The notes: generated by a model not told the origin, from the letters alone. A stretch of DNA of 64,000 nucleotides from Campylobacter coli (GCA_039516895.1 CP154437.1:1302001-1366000), one strand, 5' to 3'. Shown: positions 19,327 through 35,963, counted from the first letter of the stretch. Translations and numbers: made by a program.

Positions 19327-20115
19327 TTAAAATGGAGGTTCGAAATCATCTCTGCAACGATATTCTTCATATTCTTCATATTCTTCATATTCTTCATATT
19401 CTTCATATTCTTCATATTCTTCGTCAATTCTAACAATTTTTTTAATATATTCTGGTGGAATAACACCTTCAAATAAAATTTCTGCTTGAATATTGGTAGG
19501 TTCGTTATCAGCTTTATTTTCTTCTCTGTATGCAGATCTTCTACCATAAGATGTTACCCAATGTATCTCATCGTTAAATAAATTTTTTAAATCTCGTATT
19601 TCACTTCCGTGTGGAACATCTTTTGAGGCAGCATTAGATGAATAATATATTCTATCATTGTTTTCTTTATATAATATACTTGCATCAATATATACCAAAA
19701 CACCATCTTTTATGGTACCTCTTTCTTTATATGCTTGATATAGAAATTTATTATAGTTGGTAATAGATAATGAAATATAGTTTAATCTATTATCCAACCT
19801 TTTTTCATCACTATAACAATATGAAAACCCCATCTCATCTAAACGAGTTCTTGATAACATTCCATATCTCCATATTGAAGGAATATTTCTAGAGTCTGTA
19901 AAATGGAGTAAAAATTTTATCCCTCTAGTATTTAGAAAAGTTTGCAATTCTTCATCGTATTCTTCATTATATTCTTCATCGTATTCTTCATTATATTCTT
20001 CATTATATTCTTCATTATAGCCATAAAAATTCTTTGTTTGTTTTACAAAATTTGGCACTCCAAATTCATCAAATCCACCCATACTATCTTGTATAAATAA
20101 CGCTTCGCTACTCAT
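19327..20115 (-). CDS. DarT-like ADP-ribosyltransferase toxin with EEY repeat tails
   Basis: A probable ADP-ribosyltransferase of the DarT/DUF4433 family, whose members modify nucleic-acid bases with NAD. The core runs from residue 65 to about 230 (ATG at 20115 as residue 1): LLHFTDSRNIPSIWRYGML (NAD-binding His start), YYSSNAASKDVP, and NIQAEILFEGVIPPEYI with the likely catalytic Glu212. I chose the ATG at 20115 because AAGGAG sits 9 nt upstream. An upstream start (20139) would overlap the kinase gene. Unlike typical DarT, it has an N-terminal tract of six (N/D)EEY units (residues 34-56) and a C-terminal tract of seven EEY units (232-252), both encoded by in-frame tandem repeats. It is the last gene of a NADAR-kinase-DarT operon. 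Recognition is by motif, not by search. Confidence 0.65.
   Translation of the reverse strand: MSSEALFIQDSMGGFDEFGVPNFVKQTKNFYGYNEEYNEEYNEEYDEEYNEEYDEELQTFLNTRGIKFLLHFTDSRNIPSIWRYGMLSRTRLDEMGFSYCYSDEKRLDNRLNYISLSITNYNKFLYQAYKERGTIKDGVLVYIDASILYKENNDRIYYSSNAASKDVPHGSEIRDLKNLFNDEIHWVTSYGRRSAYREENKADNEPTNIQAEILFEGVIPPEYIKKIVRIDEEYEEYEEYEEYEEYEEYEEYRCRDDFEPPF
19361..19423. repeat. 9-bp tandem repeat, seven units
   Basis: Seven tandem copies of a 9-bp unit (plus strand TATTCTTCA; the seventh differs at its last base). On the minus strand it encodes EEY seven times near the C-terminus of the DarT-like protein. Because the unit is a multiple of three, gain or loss changes tail length without breaking the frame. 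Confidence 0.95.
19949..20020. repeat. 12-bp tandem repeat, six units
   Basis: Six tandem copies of a 12-bp unit (plus strand TCTTCATTATAT or TCTTCATCGTAT; the last unit ends in G). It encodes (N/D)EEY units in the N-terminal part of the DarT-like protein. The unit again keeps the reading frame. It shares the TATTCTTCA core with the 9-bp array, suggesting a common origin. Confidence 0.95.
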
Positions 20116-20120
20116 TGTAT

Positions 20121-21080
20121 CTATCTCCTTTTGCAACAATTCAGTATACTTTTGATAAATTTTATTCTTTTTGTTATAAAAGTCTCATTAACAAATCTGC
20201 TACCAATACAATTAATTTTATTAATATAAATGGCAGTTGTTATAATATCTCTAGCTATAACAAAAAAATCAATATATCTTATTTCATTATCTAAAATCGG
20301 TGAAGCATTTTGATAATTTTTTAAAAAATCATTCCATATATCGGTACGCTTATTTAAAATACAGCTCCACTTAAAAACAGCTAGATCATATAAAGCGCAA
20401 CCAAACCCGATAAAATCGAAATCTAAAATATAAATTTTTTTATTATATATGATTATATTATCACTATGCAAGTCATTATGACAATATCTTTTTGTAAATT
20501 TTATTTCTTTTAAAATTTCTAAAGAGTGAAATATGTTATAAAATTCAGAAGAATATTTTGCATAATAATTCATTACAAATTTATCAATTATTATTTTACT
20601 ATCGTTTAATATTTTTAAAACATTGTATTCCCTCATATCTAGCATAGAATTATTAAACAAGTCTGATAAGCTATGCAGTTTTGCTATATTTTTTCCAAGC
20701 GCACTAGCGCTAGAAAAATTATATTGTATTTTCACACCGGGTATATATTCCATCAGAATAGCCAATCTTTTACCTTCTGGATATTCAATGAATATATAGT
20801 ATAAATTTTCTATAGATTTTATAAGACATGGGACTAATAGTTGTTTTTTTATTAAATAAAAAATATAGTCAATTTCAAATTTCAAGTCGTTTAACTGTTT
20901 CTCCATACTGTATATTTTTAAAATATATGTTGATTTATTTTTAGTAGCAATTTTATATATATCATTAATTTCAGTTTTAACCAATATTACATCTTCAATA
21001 TCTATAAGATTATATTTTTCTCTAATTATATTTTGAATATATTTTGTAGAAATAATTGATTTTAAGATATTATTGCGCAT
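20121..21080 (-). CDS. APH/choline-kinase-fold phosphotransferase
   Basis: A protein-kinase-like phosphotransferase of the aminoglycoside phosphotransferase/choline kinase type. The N-lobe lysine is in YILKIY (Lys55), the Brenner loop is CHNDLHSDNI (Asp203 as catalytic base, Asn208 for metal), and the DFD motif (220-222) is the metal-binding equivalent of DFG. All catalytic residues are intact. The 319-residue length fits. It begins 10 nt after the NADAR-like gene and ends 5 nt before the DarT-like gene, so the three are almost surely co-transcribed. The substrate is unknown; drug resistance, lipid-precursor phosphorylation, or a nucleotide or toxin-related target are all open. Codon usage is visibly A/T-richer than the flanking ribosomal genes. 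Confidence 0.75.
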   Translation of the reverse strand: MRNNILKSIISTKYIQNIIREKYNLIDIEDVILVKTEINDIYKIATKNKSTYILKIYSMEKQLNDLKFEIDYIFYLIKKQLLVPCLIKSIENLYYIFIEYPEGKRLAILMEYIPGVKIQYNFSSASALGKNIAKLHSLSDLFNNSMLDMREYNVLKILNDSKIIIDKFVMNYYAKYSSEFYNIFHSLEILKEIKFTKRYCHNDLHSDNIIIYNKKIYILDFDFIGFGCALYDLAVFKWSCILNKRTDIWNDFLKNYQNASPILDNEIRYIDFFVIARDIITTAIYINKINCIGSRFVNETFITKRIKFIKSILNCCKRR

Positions 21081-21090
21081 GCTTTTGATA

Positions 21091-21900
21091 TTAAAATAAT
21101 ACTTCTGGATGATATTTTTGTATTTTATATTGATAAAATTCTTCTATGTCTTTAAAATTTACTTCACTGAAATCTTGCATATTTTCAATTTTGCTAATGT
21201 AAGCATTTAATTCATTATTTGCATAGAGATAATTATATATGGCACAACTTCTAGCTTGGCAATTAATGGAATTTTTACTGAGTTCTATATCTGTAAATAT
21301 ATTATATTTAGATATATCTATATTGTTCTCCAAGAGCGCCTTGATATAAATATAATCGTAAAAAAAAGTTACTGGCATATTTGGATATAATTTATTTTTA
21401 AAACAAAAACAATCTAATACAGAATCAGGATATAATAACAAATAAAGCTTGTTTAATCTACGTTTTAATTTCGTATCTAAAAAAAACACTCCTTTTATTT
21501 GTTGATAAAGTTTTTGTGTTTGCTCTGTTTTTTTTACTTTATCCAATAAAAATATATCACTTTCTATATCATTTTTTATATCGTAAAAACTTCTCCTATT
21601 TCCATCTTTATCTAAAAAAACTTTTGATGTTTGAAAAATATCTTCAACGCAACTCCCATTCAGCTTTAAATTAAAGGCGCTTAGCTTTATGCCTAAAATT
21701 TTATTAGGAGATTTAGTAGATACTTCTAATATTTGAGCGTTTGGATATTCTTTTTTAATCTCAGAATGTAAAGATTTTATACATTTCTGTTTTTGAGAGT
21801 TTGCAAAACCTCCAAAATAATCATACTCTATTTCTCTTTCTAGTACTTTATTATCACATACGACAAAATATTTTTTTTTACTTCTTGCTTGCTTTGCCAC
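21091..21900 (-). CDS. NADAR-like ADP-ribosyl hydrolase (probable DarT1-type antitoxin)
   Basis: A 269-residue protein that I recognise as resembling the DarT1-associated NADAR antitoxins, which remove ADP-ribose from guanine bases. Landmarks are FGGFANSQKQKCIKSLHSEI (29-48), KLSAFNL (72-78), VEDIFQTSKVF (85-95), FYDYIYIKAL (180-189), FTDIE (202-206) and SINCQARSCAIYNYL (211-225). The start is GTG with AAGGA about 7 nt upstream. A middle segment (about 97-165) is Lys-rich and less typical. It is the first gene of the island and is preceded by a TATAAT promoter in a copy of the str promoter repeat. Assignment rests on remembered family patterns plus its pairing with a DarT-like gene. A profile search would settle it. 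Confidence 0.6.
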   Translation of the reverse strand: MAKQARSKKKYFVVCDNKVLEREIEYDYFGGFANSQKQKCIKSLHSEIKKEYPNAQILEVSTKSPNKILGIKLSAFNLKLNGSCVEDIFQTSKVFLDKDGNRRSFYDIKNDIESDIFLLDKVKKTEQTQKLYQQIKGVFFLDTKLKRRLNKLYLLLYPDSVLDCFCFKNKLYPNMPVTFFYDYIYIKALLENNIDISKYNIFTDIELSKNSINCQARSCAIYNYLYANNELNAYISKIENMQDFSEVNFKDIEEFYQYKIQKYHPEVLF

Positions 21901-21926
21901 ACATCATCCTTGTGTTTTAAAATAAA

Positions 21927-21962
21927 GATAATATTTAATTTTTACTTATAAAATTATAAACT
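21927..21962 (-). repeat. Direct repeat copy 2 with island promoter
   Basis: A 36-bp segment matching 19223-19258 at 31 of 36 positions, same orientation. It carries a minus-strand TATAAT (21953-21958) placed 53-58 bases from the GTG of the NADAR-like gene, so it likely drives the island operon. Confidence 0.7.
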
Positions 21963-22137
21963 ATAAATAATTTAAGTATTTTTGCAAAATTTATAAAATG
22001 AGCACCTTACTGATGGAAAATAAATTTATACTATTTGGCATTTGTTGATATTATGACTTTATAAATATTTAATTTTTATAATGATAGTAAAAGAAGAAAA
22101 AATAATTAATTTAAGTTTTTAAATTGAGGCAAAATGA

Positions 22138-22162
22138 AAAATAGCCTAAGATAGGCTATTTT
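22138..22162 (-). terminator. rpoC terminator hairpin
   Basis: A 9-bp inverted repeat (AAAATAGCC / GGCTATTTT) with a 7-base loop starts 4 bases after the rpoC stop on the minus strand and ends in a T-run. It closes the rpoBC unit ahead of the accessory island. Confidence 0.8.
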
Positions 22163-22165
22163 AAA

Positions 22166-30869
<8,704 letters not shown>

Positions 30870-30908
30870 TTAAAAAAGAAGACCTAATATCTAGGTAAAA
30901 AATAAAAA

Positions 30909-30937
30909 AGAAGACTTACTAAAAAAGTAAATCTTCT
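30909..30937 (-). terminator. Intercistronic hairpin between rplL and rpoB
   Basis: An imperfect inverted repeat with arms AGAAGACTTAC and GTAAATCTTCT. On the minus strand it is followed by a long T-run. It lies between rplL and rpoB, where a partial terminator is known in several bacteria to lower rpoBC output relative to rplJL. I infer the same role here. Confidence 0.55.
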
Positions 30938-30955
30938 TAAACTTTTAAAGCTTAA

Positions 30956-31333
30956 TTACTTAAGTTCTACTTTAGCACCAGCTTCTTCAAGTTGTTTTTT
31001 AGCTTCTTCTGCATCAGCTTTAGCCACGCCTTCTTTTAAAGTTGAAGGTGTTTGCTCTACTGCATCTTTTGCTTCTTTAAGTCCAAGGCCAGTTAAAGCA
31101 CGAACGATTTTAATTACTTCGATCTTTTTAGCACCACCATCGACTAAAACGATATCAAATTCAGTTTTTTCTTCAGCTGCAGCTGCTGCACCACCTGCTG
31201 CTGCACCACCTGCTACCATTACAGGAGCAGCAGATACGCCGAATTTTTCTTCAAATTCTTTTACAAGCTCAGAAAGCTCAAGAACACTTAAATTTGAAAT
31301 AAATTCTAATACATCTTCTTTAGAAATTGCCAT
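30956..31333 (-). CDS. rplL: 50S ribosomal protein L7/L12
   Basis: Stalk protein L7/L12, recruiting translational GTPases. The N-terminal dimerisation domain (about 1-35), an Ala/Gly hinge (AAGGAAAGGAAAAA, about 41-54) and the C-terminal domain ([27 protein letters not shown]) are all visible. Length 125 is standard. It follows rplJ by 16 nt. Confidence 0.98.
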   Translation of the reverse strand: MAISKEDVLEFISNLSVLELSELVKEFEEKFGVSAAPVMVAGGAAAGGAAAAAEEKTEFDIVLVDGGAKKIEVIKIVRALTGLGLKEAKDAVEQTPSTLKEGVAKADAEEAKKQLEEAGAKVELK

Positions 31334-31349
31334 TTTTTATCCTTTATTA

Positions 31350-31829
31350 TTATTCAGATTCTTTTTTATTTTTAAGCGCATTTAAACCAATAGTGAAATT
31401 GGTGATTGGCGCATTCCAAACTTGCAAAAGCATAGCAAGCAACTCGTTGCGAGAAGGCATTTTCGCTAAAGCTCTAACCTTAGCAACATCTGCAACTTCG
31501 CCTTCAATATGGGCAGTTTTAATTTCGAATTTATCATTATTTTCTTCGAATTTAGCTGCTACTTTTGAAACGCTAAGTTGGTCCTCGCCCCAAAGATAAA
31601 TATTAGTATCTTTAAGAACCAGACCTGTTTTACCGGAATTATTAAGAGCAATGCTAGCCAAAGTGTTTTTAATAATTTGAACTTTTACATTGTTTTCTCT
31701 CGCATTATTTCTAAGTTCTTCAAGCTTTTTAGTGCTCAAGCCTTTGTAATTACAAACTACAATTGCTTCGCTAATTTTAAATTCTTCTTGAAGTTTAGCA
31801 ATAATCTCAACTTTTTCGCTTCTAGTCAC
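31350..31829 (-). CDS. rplJ: 50S ribosomal protein L10
   Basis: Ribosomal protein L10, base of the L7/L12 stalk and, in many bacteria, translational regulator of its own operon. The N-terminus [17 protein letters not shown] and [19 protein letters not shown] are characteristic. The length of 159 residues is normal. A 149-bp leader separates it from rplA, which is where an L10-binding leader would lie. Confidence 0.96.
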   Translation of the reverse strand: MTRSEKVEIIAKLQEEFKISEAIVVCNYKGLSTKKLEELRNNARENNVKVQIIKNTLASIALNNSGKTGLVLKDTNIYLWGEDQLSVSKVAAKFEENNDKFEIKTAHIEGEVADVAKVRALAKMPSRNELLAMLLQVWNAPITNFTIGLNALKNKKESE

Positions 31830-31955
31830 ATTTTCTCCTTTCCGATTGAGATTTCAAGCAGAGTGGTTTTACCCAAATTAAGCTTTCGCCTCGACTATCT
31901 CCAATCTAAAATAAACATCTCAAAAAACTAAAAATTCTTTCAAATGTTTATTTAA
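31830..31955 (-). promoter_or_regulatory. Leader of rplJL
   Basis: Untranslated stretch ahead of rplJ. By position it may hold a promoter and an L10-type autoregulatory leader. I could not draw a convincing L10-leader fold by eye, so only the location is asserted. Confidence 0.3.
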
Positions 31956-31956
31956 A

Positions 31957-31980
31957 AAGAGTTGCATTATAGCAACTCTT
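31957..31980 (-). terminator. rplA terminator hairpin
   Basis: Perfect 9-bp stem AAGAGTTGC / GCAACTCTT with a 6-base loop, overlapping the rplA stop codon and followed on the minus strand by a short T-run. It separates nusG-rplK-rplA from rplJL. Confidence 0.7.
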
Positions 31981-32680
31981 ACTTCATATCAAGTAATTCT
32001 TGTGTTTCAAGTTTTACAGAAGGACTCATTGTTAAAGATAAAGCCGCACTTTTAATATATCTACCTTTAGCTGCTGCTGGTTTATGTTTATTAATTGCTT
32101 TAACAAAAGTAGAAATATTATCCCAAAGTTGCTCTTTAGAAAAACTTACCTTTCCAAGACCTGCGTGAATATTTCCTTGTTTATCTACACGGAAATTTAC
32201 CTGTCCACTTTTAGCATTGTTAACTGCTTGAGCTACATCCATAGTAACTGTTCCGGTCTTTGGATTTGGCATCAAACCTTTAGGACCTAAGATTCTACCT
32301 ACTTTACCTACAAGACCCATTAAATTAGGAGTTGCGATTAATACATCAAAATTCATATTGCCTTTTTGAATTTCTTCTATCAAATCATCACTTCCTACAA
32401 TATCTGCTCCAGCATTTTTTGCTTCATCTGCCTTAGCATCTTTTGCAATAACAGCCACACGAACTTTTTTACCTGTTCCCGCAGGAAGCACAACAGAACC
32501 TCTAACCATTTGATCGGCATGTCTTGGATCAACATTAAGTTTAAGTGCGATTTCAACAGTTTCATCAAATTTTGCTGACTTTAAATTTCTTACTGTTTCA
32601 ATTGCTTCATTTAAAGCATACTCTTTGCTTACATCAATTTTTTGTGATAATTCTTTTAATCTTTTAGTTATTTTAGCCAT
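31979..32680 (-). CDS. rplA: 50S ribosomal protein L1
   Basis: Ribosomal protein L1, which binds the mobile L1 stalk of 23S rRNA and commonly represses its own operon. The motif [11 protein letters not shown] and the start [11 protein letters not shown] are typical. The length of 233 residues is normal. It follows rplK after a 55-bp gap containing an inverted repeat. Confidence 0.98.
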   Translation of the reverse strand: MAKITKRLKELSQKIDVSKEYALNEAIETVRNLKSAKFDETVEIALKLNVDPRHADQMVRGSVVLPAGTGKKVRVAVIAKDAKADEAKNAGADIVGSDDLIEEIQKGNMNFDVLIATPNLMGLVGKVGRILGPKGLMPNPKTGTVTMDVAQAVNNAKSGQVNFRVDKQGNIHAGLGKVSFSKEQLWDNISTFVKAINKHKPAAAKGRYIKSAALSLTMSPSVKLETQELLDMK

Positions 32681-32704
32681 ATATTTCTCCGCATTTTTAA
32701 AGTG

Positions 32705-32728
32705 CTACCGCTTTTTACCTTAGCGGTA
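32705..32728 (-). promoter_or_regulatory. Intercistronic inverted repeat between rplK and rplA
   Basis: A stem with arms TACCGC and GCGGTA lies just upstream of rplA. It could be an mRNA-stabilising hairpin or a site for L1-mediated control. No T-run follows, so a terminator is unlikely. Confidence 0.35.
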
Positions 32729-32735
32729 AAAGGTT

Positions 32736-33161
32736 TTAATCTACAATTTCAACACCCATAGAGCGAGCTGAACCTGCAATAATTTTCGCAGCTTGATCTC
32801 TATCCTTAGTATTTAAATCTGCAATTTTTTTATCAACAATTTCTAAAACTTGGGCACGAGTTAATTTACCTACCTTATTTTTAAGTGGATTGTCTGTACC
32901 TTTAGAAATTCCAGCTGCTTTTTTGATTAAATCTGTAGCAGGTGGTTGTTTTGTAATAAAAGTAAAGCTTTTATCAGCATAAACAGTAATAACAACAGGG
33001 ATATTAAATCCTGCCATATCCTTTGTTCTTTCATTAAAAGCTTTACAAAATTCCATAATATTTACACCTTGTTGACCTAAAGCAGGGCCTACAGGTGGCG
33101 ATGGATTAGCTTTTGTAGCTGCAATTTGCAATTTAATTTCGCCTACGACTTTTTTAGCCAT
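32736..33161 (-). CDS. rplK: 50S ribosomal protein L11
   Basis: Ribosomal protein L11 of the GTPase-associated centre. [34 protein letters not shown] is the classic N-terminal domain with the Pro-rich thiostrepton-contact segment. The 141-residue length is exactly typical. It follows nusG by 26 nt. Confidence 0.98.
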   Translation of the reverse strand: MAKKVVGEIKLQIAATKANPSPPVGPALGQQGVNIMEFCKAFNERTKDMAGFNIPVVITVYADKSFTFITKQPPATDLIKKAAGISKGTDNPLKNKVGKLTRAQVLEIVDKKIADLNTKDRDQAAKIIAGSARSMGVEIVD

Positions 33162-33187
33162 AACAAATCTCCTTACTTGATATAAAA

Positions 33188-33721
33188 TTAAATAATTTTC
33201 TCAACTTGAGAATACAAGATCTCTACCGGAGTAGAACGTCCAAAAATAGAAACATTAAGTTTTAGTAATCCACGAACCATATCGTATTCTTCTACTATAG
33301 CAGTAAAGTTTGCAAATGGACCTTCTGTAATTCTTACATTTTCCCCTTCTTCGAAAGAAATTTTAGGCTTTGGAGCAGCACGGTTATGTACCTTTTCCAA
33401 AATTAAATTAATATCTTTTTCTGTCAAAGGAGTAGGTTTTTTTGATTCTCCAATAAAACGACCAACTTTTGGAAGAGATTGGATACGATGCCAAAGTTCT
33501 GTATTTAAATCAAGATGTGCAAAAACATAACCAGAATACAAACTTCTTTCGCTTATCTTCTCTTTTCCATTTTTAAATTCAATAACATCTTCAGTTGGAA
33601 CAACAATTTCTTTTAGTTGCTCTTCGATTCCATTATCTTTTACTAAATTTTCAATGGCTCTTTTAACCGCCATTTCGCTACCAGCATAAGTTTGGATTGC
33701 ATACCATTTATGAGTACTCAA
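33188..33721 (-). CDS. nusG: Transcription termination/antitermination factor NusG
   Basis: NusG, which binds RNA polymerase and couples it to ribosomes or Rho. The N-terminal NGN domain starts [19 protein letters not shown], and the C-terminal KOW domain shows [21 protein letters not shown]. The length of 177 residues is normal. It lies between secE and rplK in the conserved order. Confidence 0.97.
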   Translation of the reverse strand: MSTHKWYAIQTYAGSEMAVKRAIENLVKDNGIEEQLKEIVVPTEDVIEFKNGKEKISERSLYSGYVFAHLDLNTELWHRIQSLPKVGRFIGESKKPTPLTEKDINLILEKVHNRAAPKPKISFEEGENVRITEGPFANFTAIVEEYDMVRGLLKLNVSIFGRSTPVEILYSQVEKII

Positions 33722-33733
33722 AATTTGTTCTCC

Positions 33734-33913
33734 TTATACAATCGCAGAAACAATAGAGGACATAATCCAATCCACTAGCGCCAAAAACAAAGAAATAACC
33801 GTAACTACTACAAAAACTGTAATATAAGCATTTCTTACCTGTTCTTTTAAAGGAAAAATTACTTTCCTTAATTCGGCTTTTGATAATTTAAAATAAGTTA
33901 TTAATTTTTCCAT
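33734..33913 (-). CDS. secE: Protein translocase subunit SecE
   Basis: A 59-residue SecE of the single-membrane-helix type, part of the SecYEG channel. The sequence begins MEKLITYFKLSKAELRKVIFP, the conserved amphipathic segment, followed by one membrane helix (about residues 30-52). The gene is too short for many gene callers, but its place between tRNA-Trp and nusG is the universal one. Confidence 0.95.
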   Translation of the reverse strand: MEKLITYFKLSKAELRKVIFPLKEQVRNAYITVFVVVTVISLFLALVDWIMSSIVSAIV

Positions 33914-33931
33914 TTATTTAAACCTTAATCA

Positions 33932-34007
33932 TGGCAGGGCAAGAGGGATTCGAACCCCCAACCATCGGATTTGGAATCCGGCGCTCTACCGTTGGAGCTA
34001 TTGCCCT
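33932..34007 (-). tRNA. tRNA-Trp (CCA)
   Basis: A 76-nt cloverleaf with encoded 3' CCA. Anticodon loop TTCCAAA gives CCA (Trp). The acceptor stem AGGGCAA/TTGCCCT is perfect. It lies between rpmG and secE, a conserved position. Confidence 0.95.
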
Positions 34008-34018
34008 AGGGCATAAGC

Positions 34019-34177
34019 TTAACTTTTTAGCTTAACTTCTTTGTGAAGTGTGTGTTTTTTTAATCTTGGGCAATATTTTTTTAATTCCAATTTTTCTGTA
34101 GTATTTTTGCTATTTTTATAGGTGCTATAATTAATATCACCACATTCTTCACATTTCAAACCAACTTTAATTCTCAT
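34019..34177 (-). CDS. rpmG: 50S ribosomal protein L33
   Basis: A 52-residue L33 of the zinc-ribbon (C+) type: the CEECG pair is present, but the C-terminal zinc pair is reduced to a single Cys ([17 protein letters not shown]), a pattern seen in intermediate forms. It lies between tuf and tRNA-Trp, as usual in epsilonproteobacteria, with a GGAAAAT site before the ATG. Confidence 0.92.
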
Positions 34178-34199
34178 TTATATTTTCCTTAAAAAATTT

Positions 34200-34224
34200 A
34201 AAGCCAAGCACTAAACTTGGCTTT
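34200..34224 (-). terminator. tuf terminator hairpin
   Basis: Perfect stem AAAGCCAAG / CTTGGCTTT with a 7-base loop, starting 5 bases after the tuf stop and followed by a T-rich tract on the minus strand. Confidence 0.75.
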
Positions 34225-34229
34225 TAAAA

Positions 34230-35429
34230 TTACTTAATAATTTTAGAAACAACACCTGAACCAACAGTTTTACCACCTTCACGGATAGCAAAACGAGTAC
34301 CTTCTTCAAGAGCTACTGGTGCAATCAAGCTTACAGTGATTCTTACATTTTCACCTGGCATAACCATTTCAACGCCATCAGCTAATTTAATAGAACCTGT
34401 TACATCTGTTGTTCTTACATAGAATTGTGGTCTATAGTTATTAAAGAATGGAGTATGTCTACCACCTTCATCTTTATTTAAGATATAAACTTCAGCTTCG
34501 AAATCAGTATGTGGAGTAATTGATTTTGGTTTAGCAAGAACCATACCGCGGATAACTTCTTCTTTTTTTGTACCACGAAGAAGAACACCAACATTATCTC
34601 CTGCTTCACCCTGATCCATTTCTTTTCTAAACATTTCAACGCCAGTTACAGTTGTTGTTTGAGTATCTTTAATACCAACGATTTCTATAGTATCACCAAC
34701 TTTTACAATACCTTTTTCAATTCTACCTGTAACAACGGTACCACGACCTGAAATTGAGAAAACATCTTCAATTGGCATTAAGAAATCTTTTTCAGTATCA
34801 CGAGTTGGAGTTGGAATATAGCTATCAACAGCAGCCATAAGATCCATAATTTTCGCTGACCATTCACCATCTTGTCCAGCTTTTGCTTCTTCAAGAGCTT
34901 TTAAAGCAGAACCTGAAATAATAGGTGTATCATCACCTGGGAAATCATAAGAACTTAATAATTCTCTAATTTCCATTTCAACCAATTCTAAAAGTTCAGC
35001 ATCATCAACCATATCTGCTTTATTCATAAAAACAACAATATATGGAACACCTACTTGGCGTGAAAGAAGAATGTGCTCTCTAGTTTGTGGCATAGGACCA
35101 TCTGCTGCAGAAACAACAAGAATAGCACCGTCCATTTGAGCAGCACCCGTAATCATGTTTTTAACGTAGTCAGCGTGACCTGGACAATCAACGTGTGCGT
35201 AGTGGCGATTATCTGTTTCATATTCGATATGAGAAGTTGCAATAGTGATACCTCTTTCTTTTTCTTCAGGAGCGTTATCAATATTATCATAATCTTTAAG
35301 TTCTGCCAAACCTCTTCTTGAAAGAACAGCAGAAATAGCAGCTGTCAAAGTAGTTTTACCGTGGTCAACGTGACCGATAGTACCAATGTTTACATGTGGC
35401 TTATTACGTGAAAATTTTTCTTTAGCCAT
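34230..35429 (-). CDS. tuf: Elongation factor Tu
   Basis: EF-Tu delivers aminoacyl-tRNA to the ribosome. GTPase motifs are GHVDHGKTT (G1), DCPGHADY (G3) and NKADM (G4), and the C-terminus ends [16 protein letters not shown] start at [14 protein letters not shown] (35429), giving 399 residues, the usual length in Campylobacter. The frame extends nine codons further upstream without support. It follows four tRNA genes, the typical tufB-like context. Confidence 0.98.
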   Translation of the reverse strand: MAKEKFSRNKPHVNIGTIGHVDHGKTTLTAAISAVLSRRGLAELKDYDNIDNAPEEKERGITIATSHIEYETDNRHYAHVDCPGHADYVKNMITGAAQMDGAILVVSAADGPMPQTREHILLSRQVGVPYIVVFMNKADMVDDAELLELVEMEIRELLSSYDFPGDDTPIISGSALKALEEAKAGQDGEWSAKIMDLMAAVDSYIPTPTRDTEKDFLMPIEDVFSISGRGTVVTGRIEKGIVKVGDTIEIVGIKDTQTTTVTGVEMFRKEMDQGEAGDNVGVLLRGTKKEEVIRGMVLAKPKSITPHTDFEAEVYILNKDEGGRHTPFFNNYRPQFYVRTTDVTGSIKLADGVEMVMPGENVRITVSLIAPVALEEGTRFAIREGGKTVGSGVVSKIIK

Positions 35430-35489
35430 TTTTTCCTCCATATAAAAATTTAACAAGGCAAGTCTATATTTATAATTTTTTCAATTTTA

Positions 35490-35564
<75 letters not shown>

Positions 35565-35658
35565 GCTCAGAAAAATTATATAAAAACATAGACAACTAAA
35601 AAATAATTTTAGGGGATTTACTGTAAGTTAGAAAAAAATACAGCTCCCAGTCAAACTT

Positions 35659-35735
35659 TGGAGCGGGAAACGGGACTCGAACCCGCGACCCTCAGCTTGG
35701 AAGGCTGATGCTCTAGCCAACTGAGCTACTCCCGC
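35659..35735 (-). tRNA. tRNA-Gly (TCC)
   Basis: A 77-nt cloverleaf with encoded CCA; anticodon loop TTCCAAG gives TCC (Gly). The acceptor stem GCGGGAG pairs with the strand ahead of the terminal CCA. Confidence 0.94.
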
Positions 35736-35741
35736 AAAGCA

Positions 35742-35827
<86 letters not shown>

Positions 35828-35887
35828 ATAAATAAAATATTACATCTAATTTTATCGTAATATTCTGGTCAAACACTGCTAAAATAA

Positions 35888-35963
35888 TGGAGCTGGTTAA
35901 GGGACTTGAACCCCCGACCTGCTGCTTACAAGGCAGCTGCTCTACCAACTGAGCTAAACCAGC
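35888..35963 (-). tRNA. tRNA-Thr (TGT)
   Basis: A 76-nt cloverleaf with encoded CCA; anticodon loop CTTGTAA gives TGT (Thr). First of the four-tRNA cluster Thr-Tyr-Gly-Thr upstream of tuf. Confidence 0.94.

Larger units (their letters stand above)
21901..22165. other. Intergenic region upstream of the island
   Basis: An A/T-rich 265-bp stretch between the rpoC terminator and the NADAR-like gene. It contains the second copy of the promoter repeat (21927-21962) and no convincing open frame. It presumably marks one edge of the insertion. Confidence 0.5.

Noticed and set aside
19314-19547. A minus-strand frame rich in Met-Lys-Asn repeats
   Set aside because: It is the other-frame reading of the 9-bp tandem repeat inside the DarT-like gene. 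It has no ribosome site and no conserved domain, and the DarT frame explains the DNA.
19361-20020. CRISPR-like arrays at the two repeat tracts
   Set aside because: The units are 9 and 12 bp, are contiguous without spacers, and encode in-frame Glu/Tyr repeats. There are no adjacent cas genes.
20115-20139. Start of the DarT-like gene at 20139
   Set aside because: It would overlap the kinase gene by 19 nt and has no ribosome site, whereas the ATG at 20115 follows AAGGAG.
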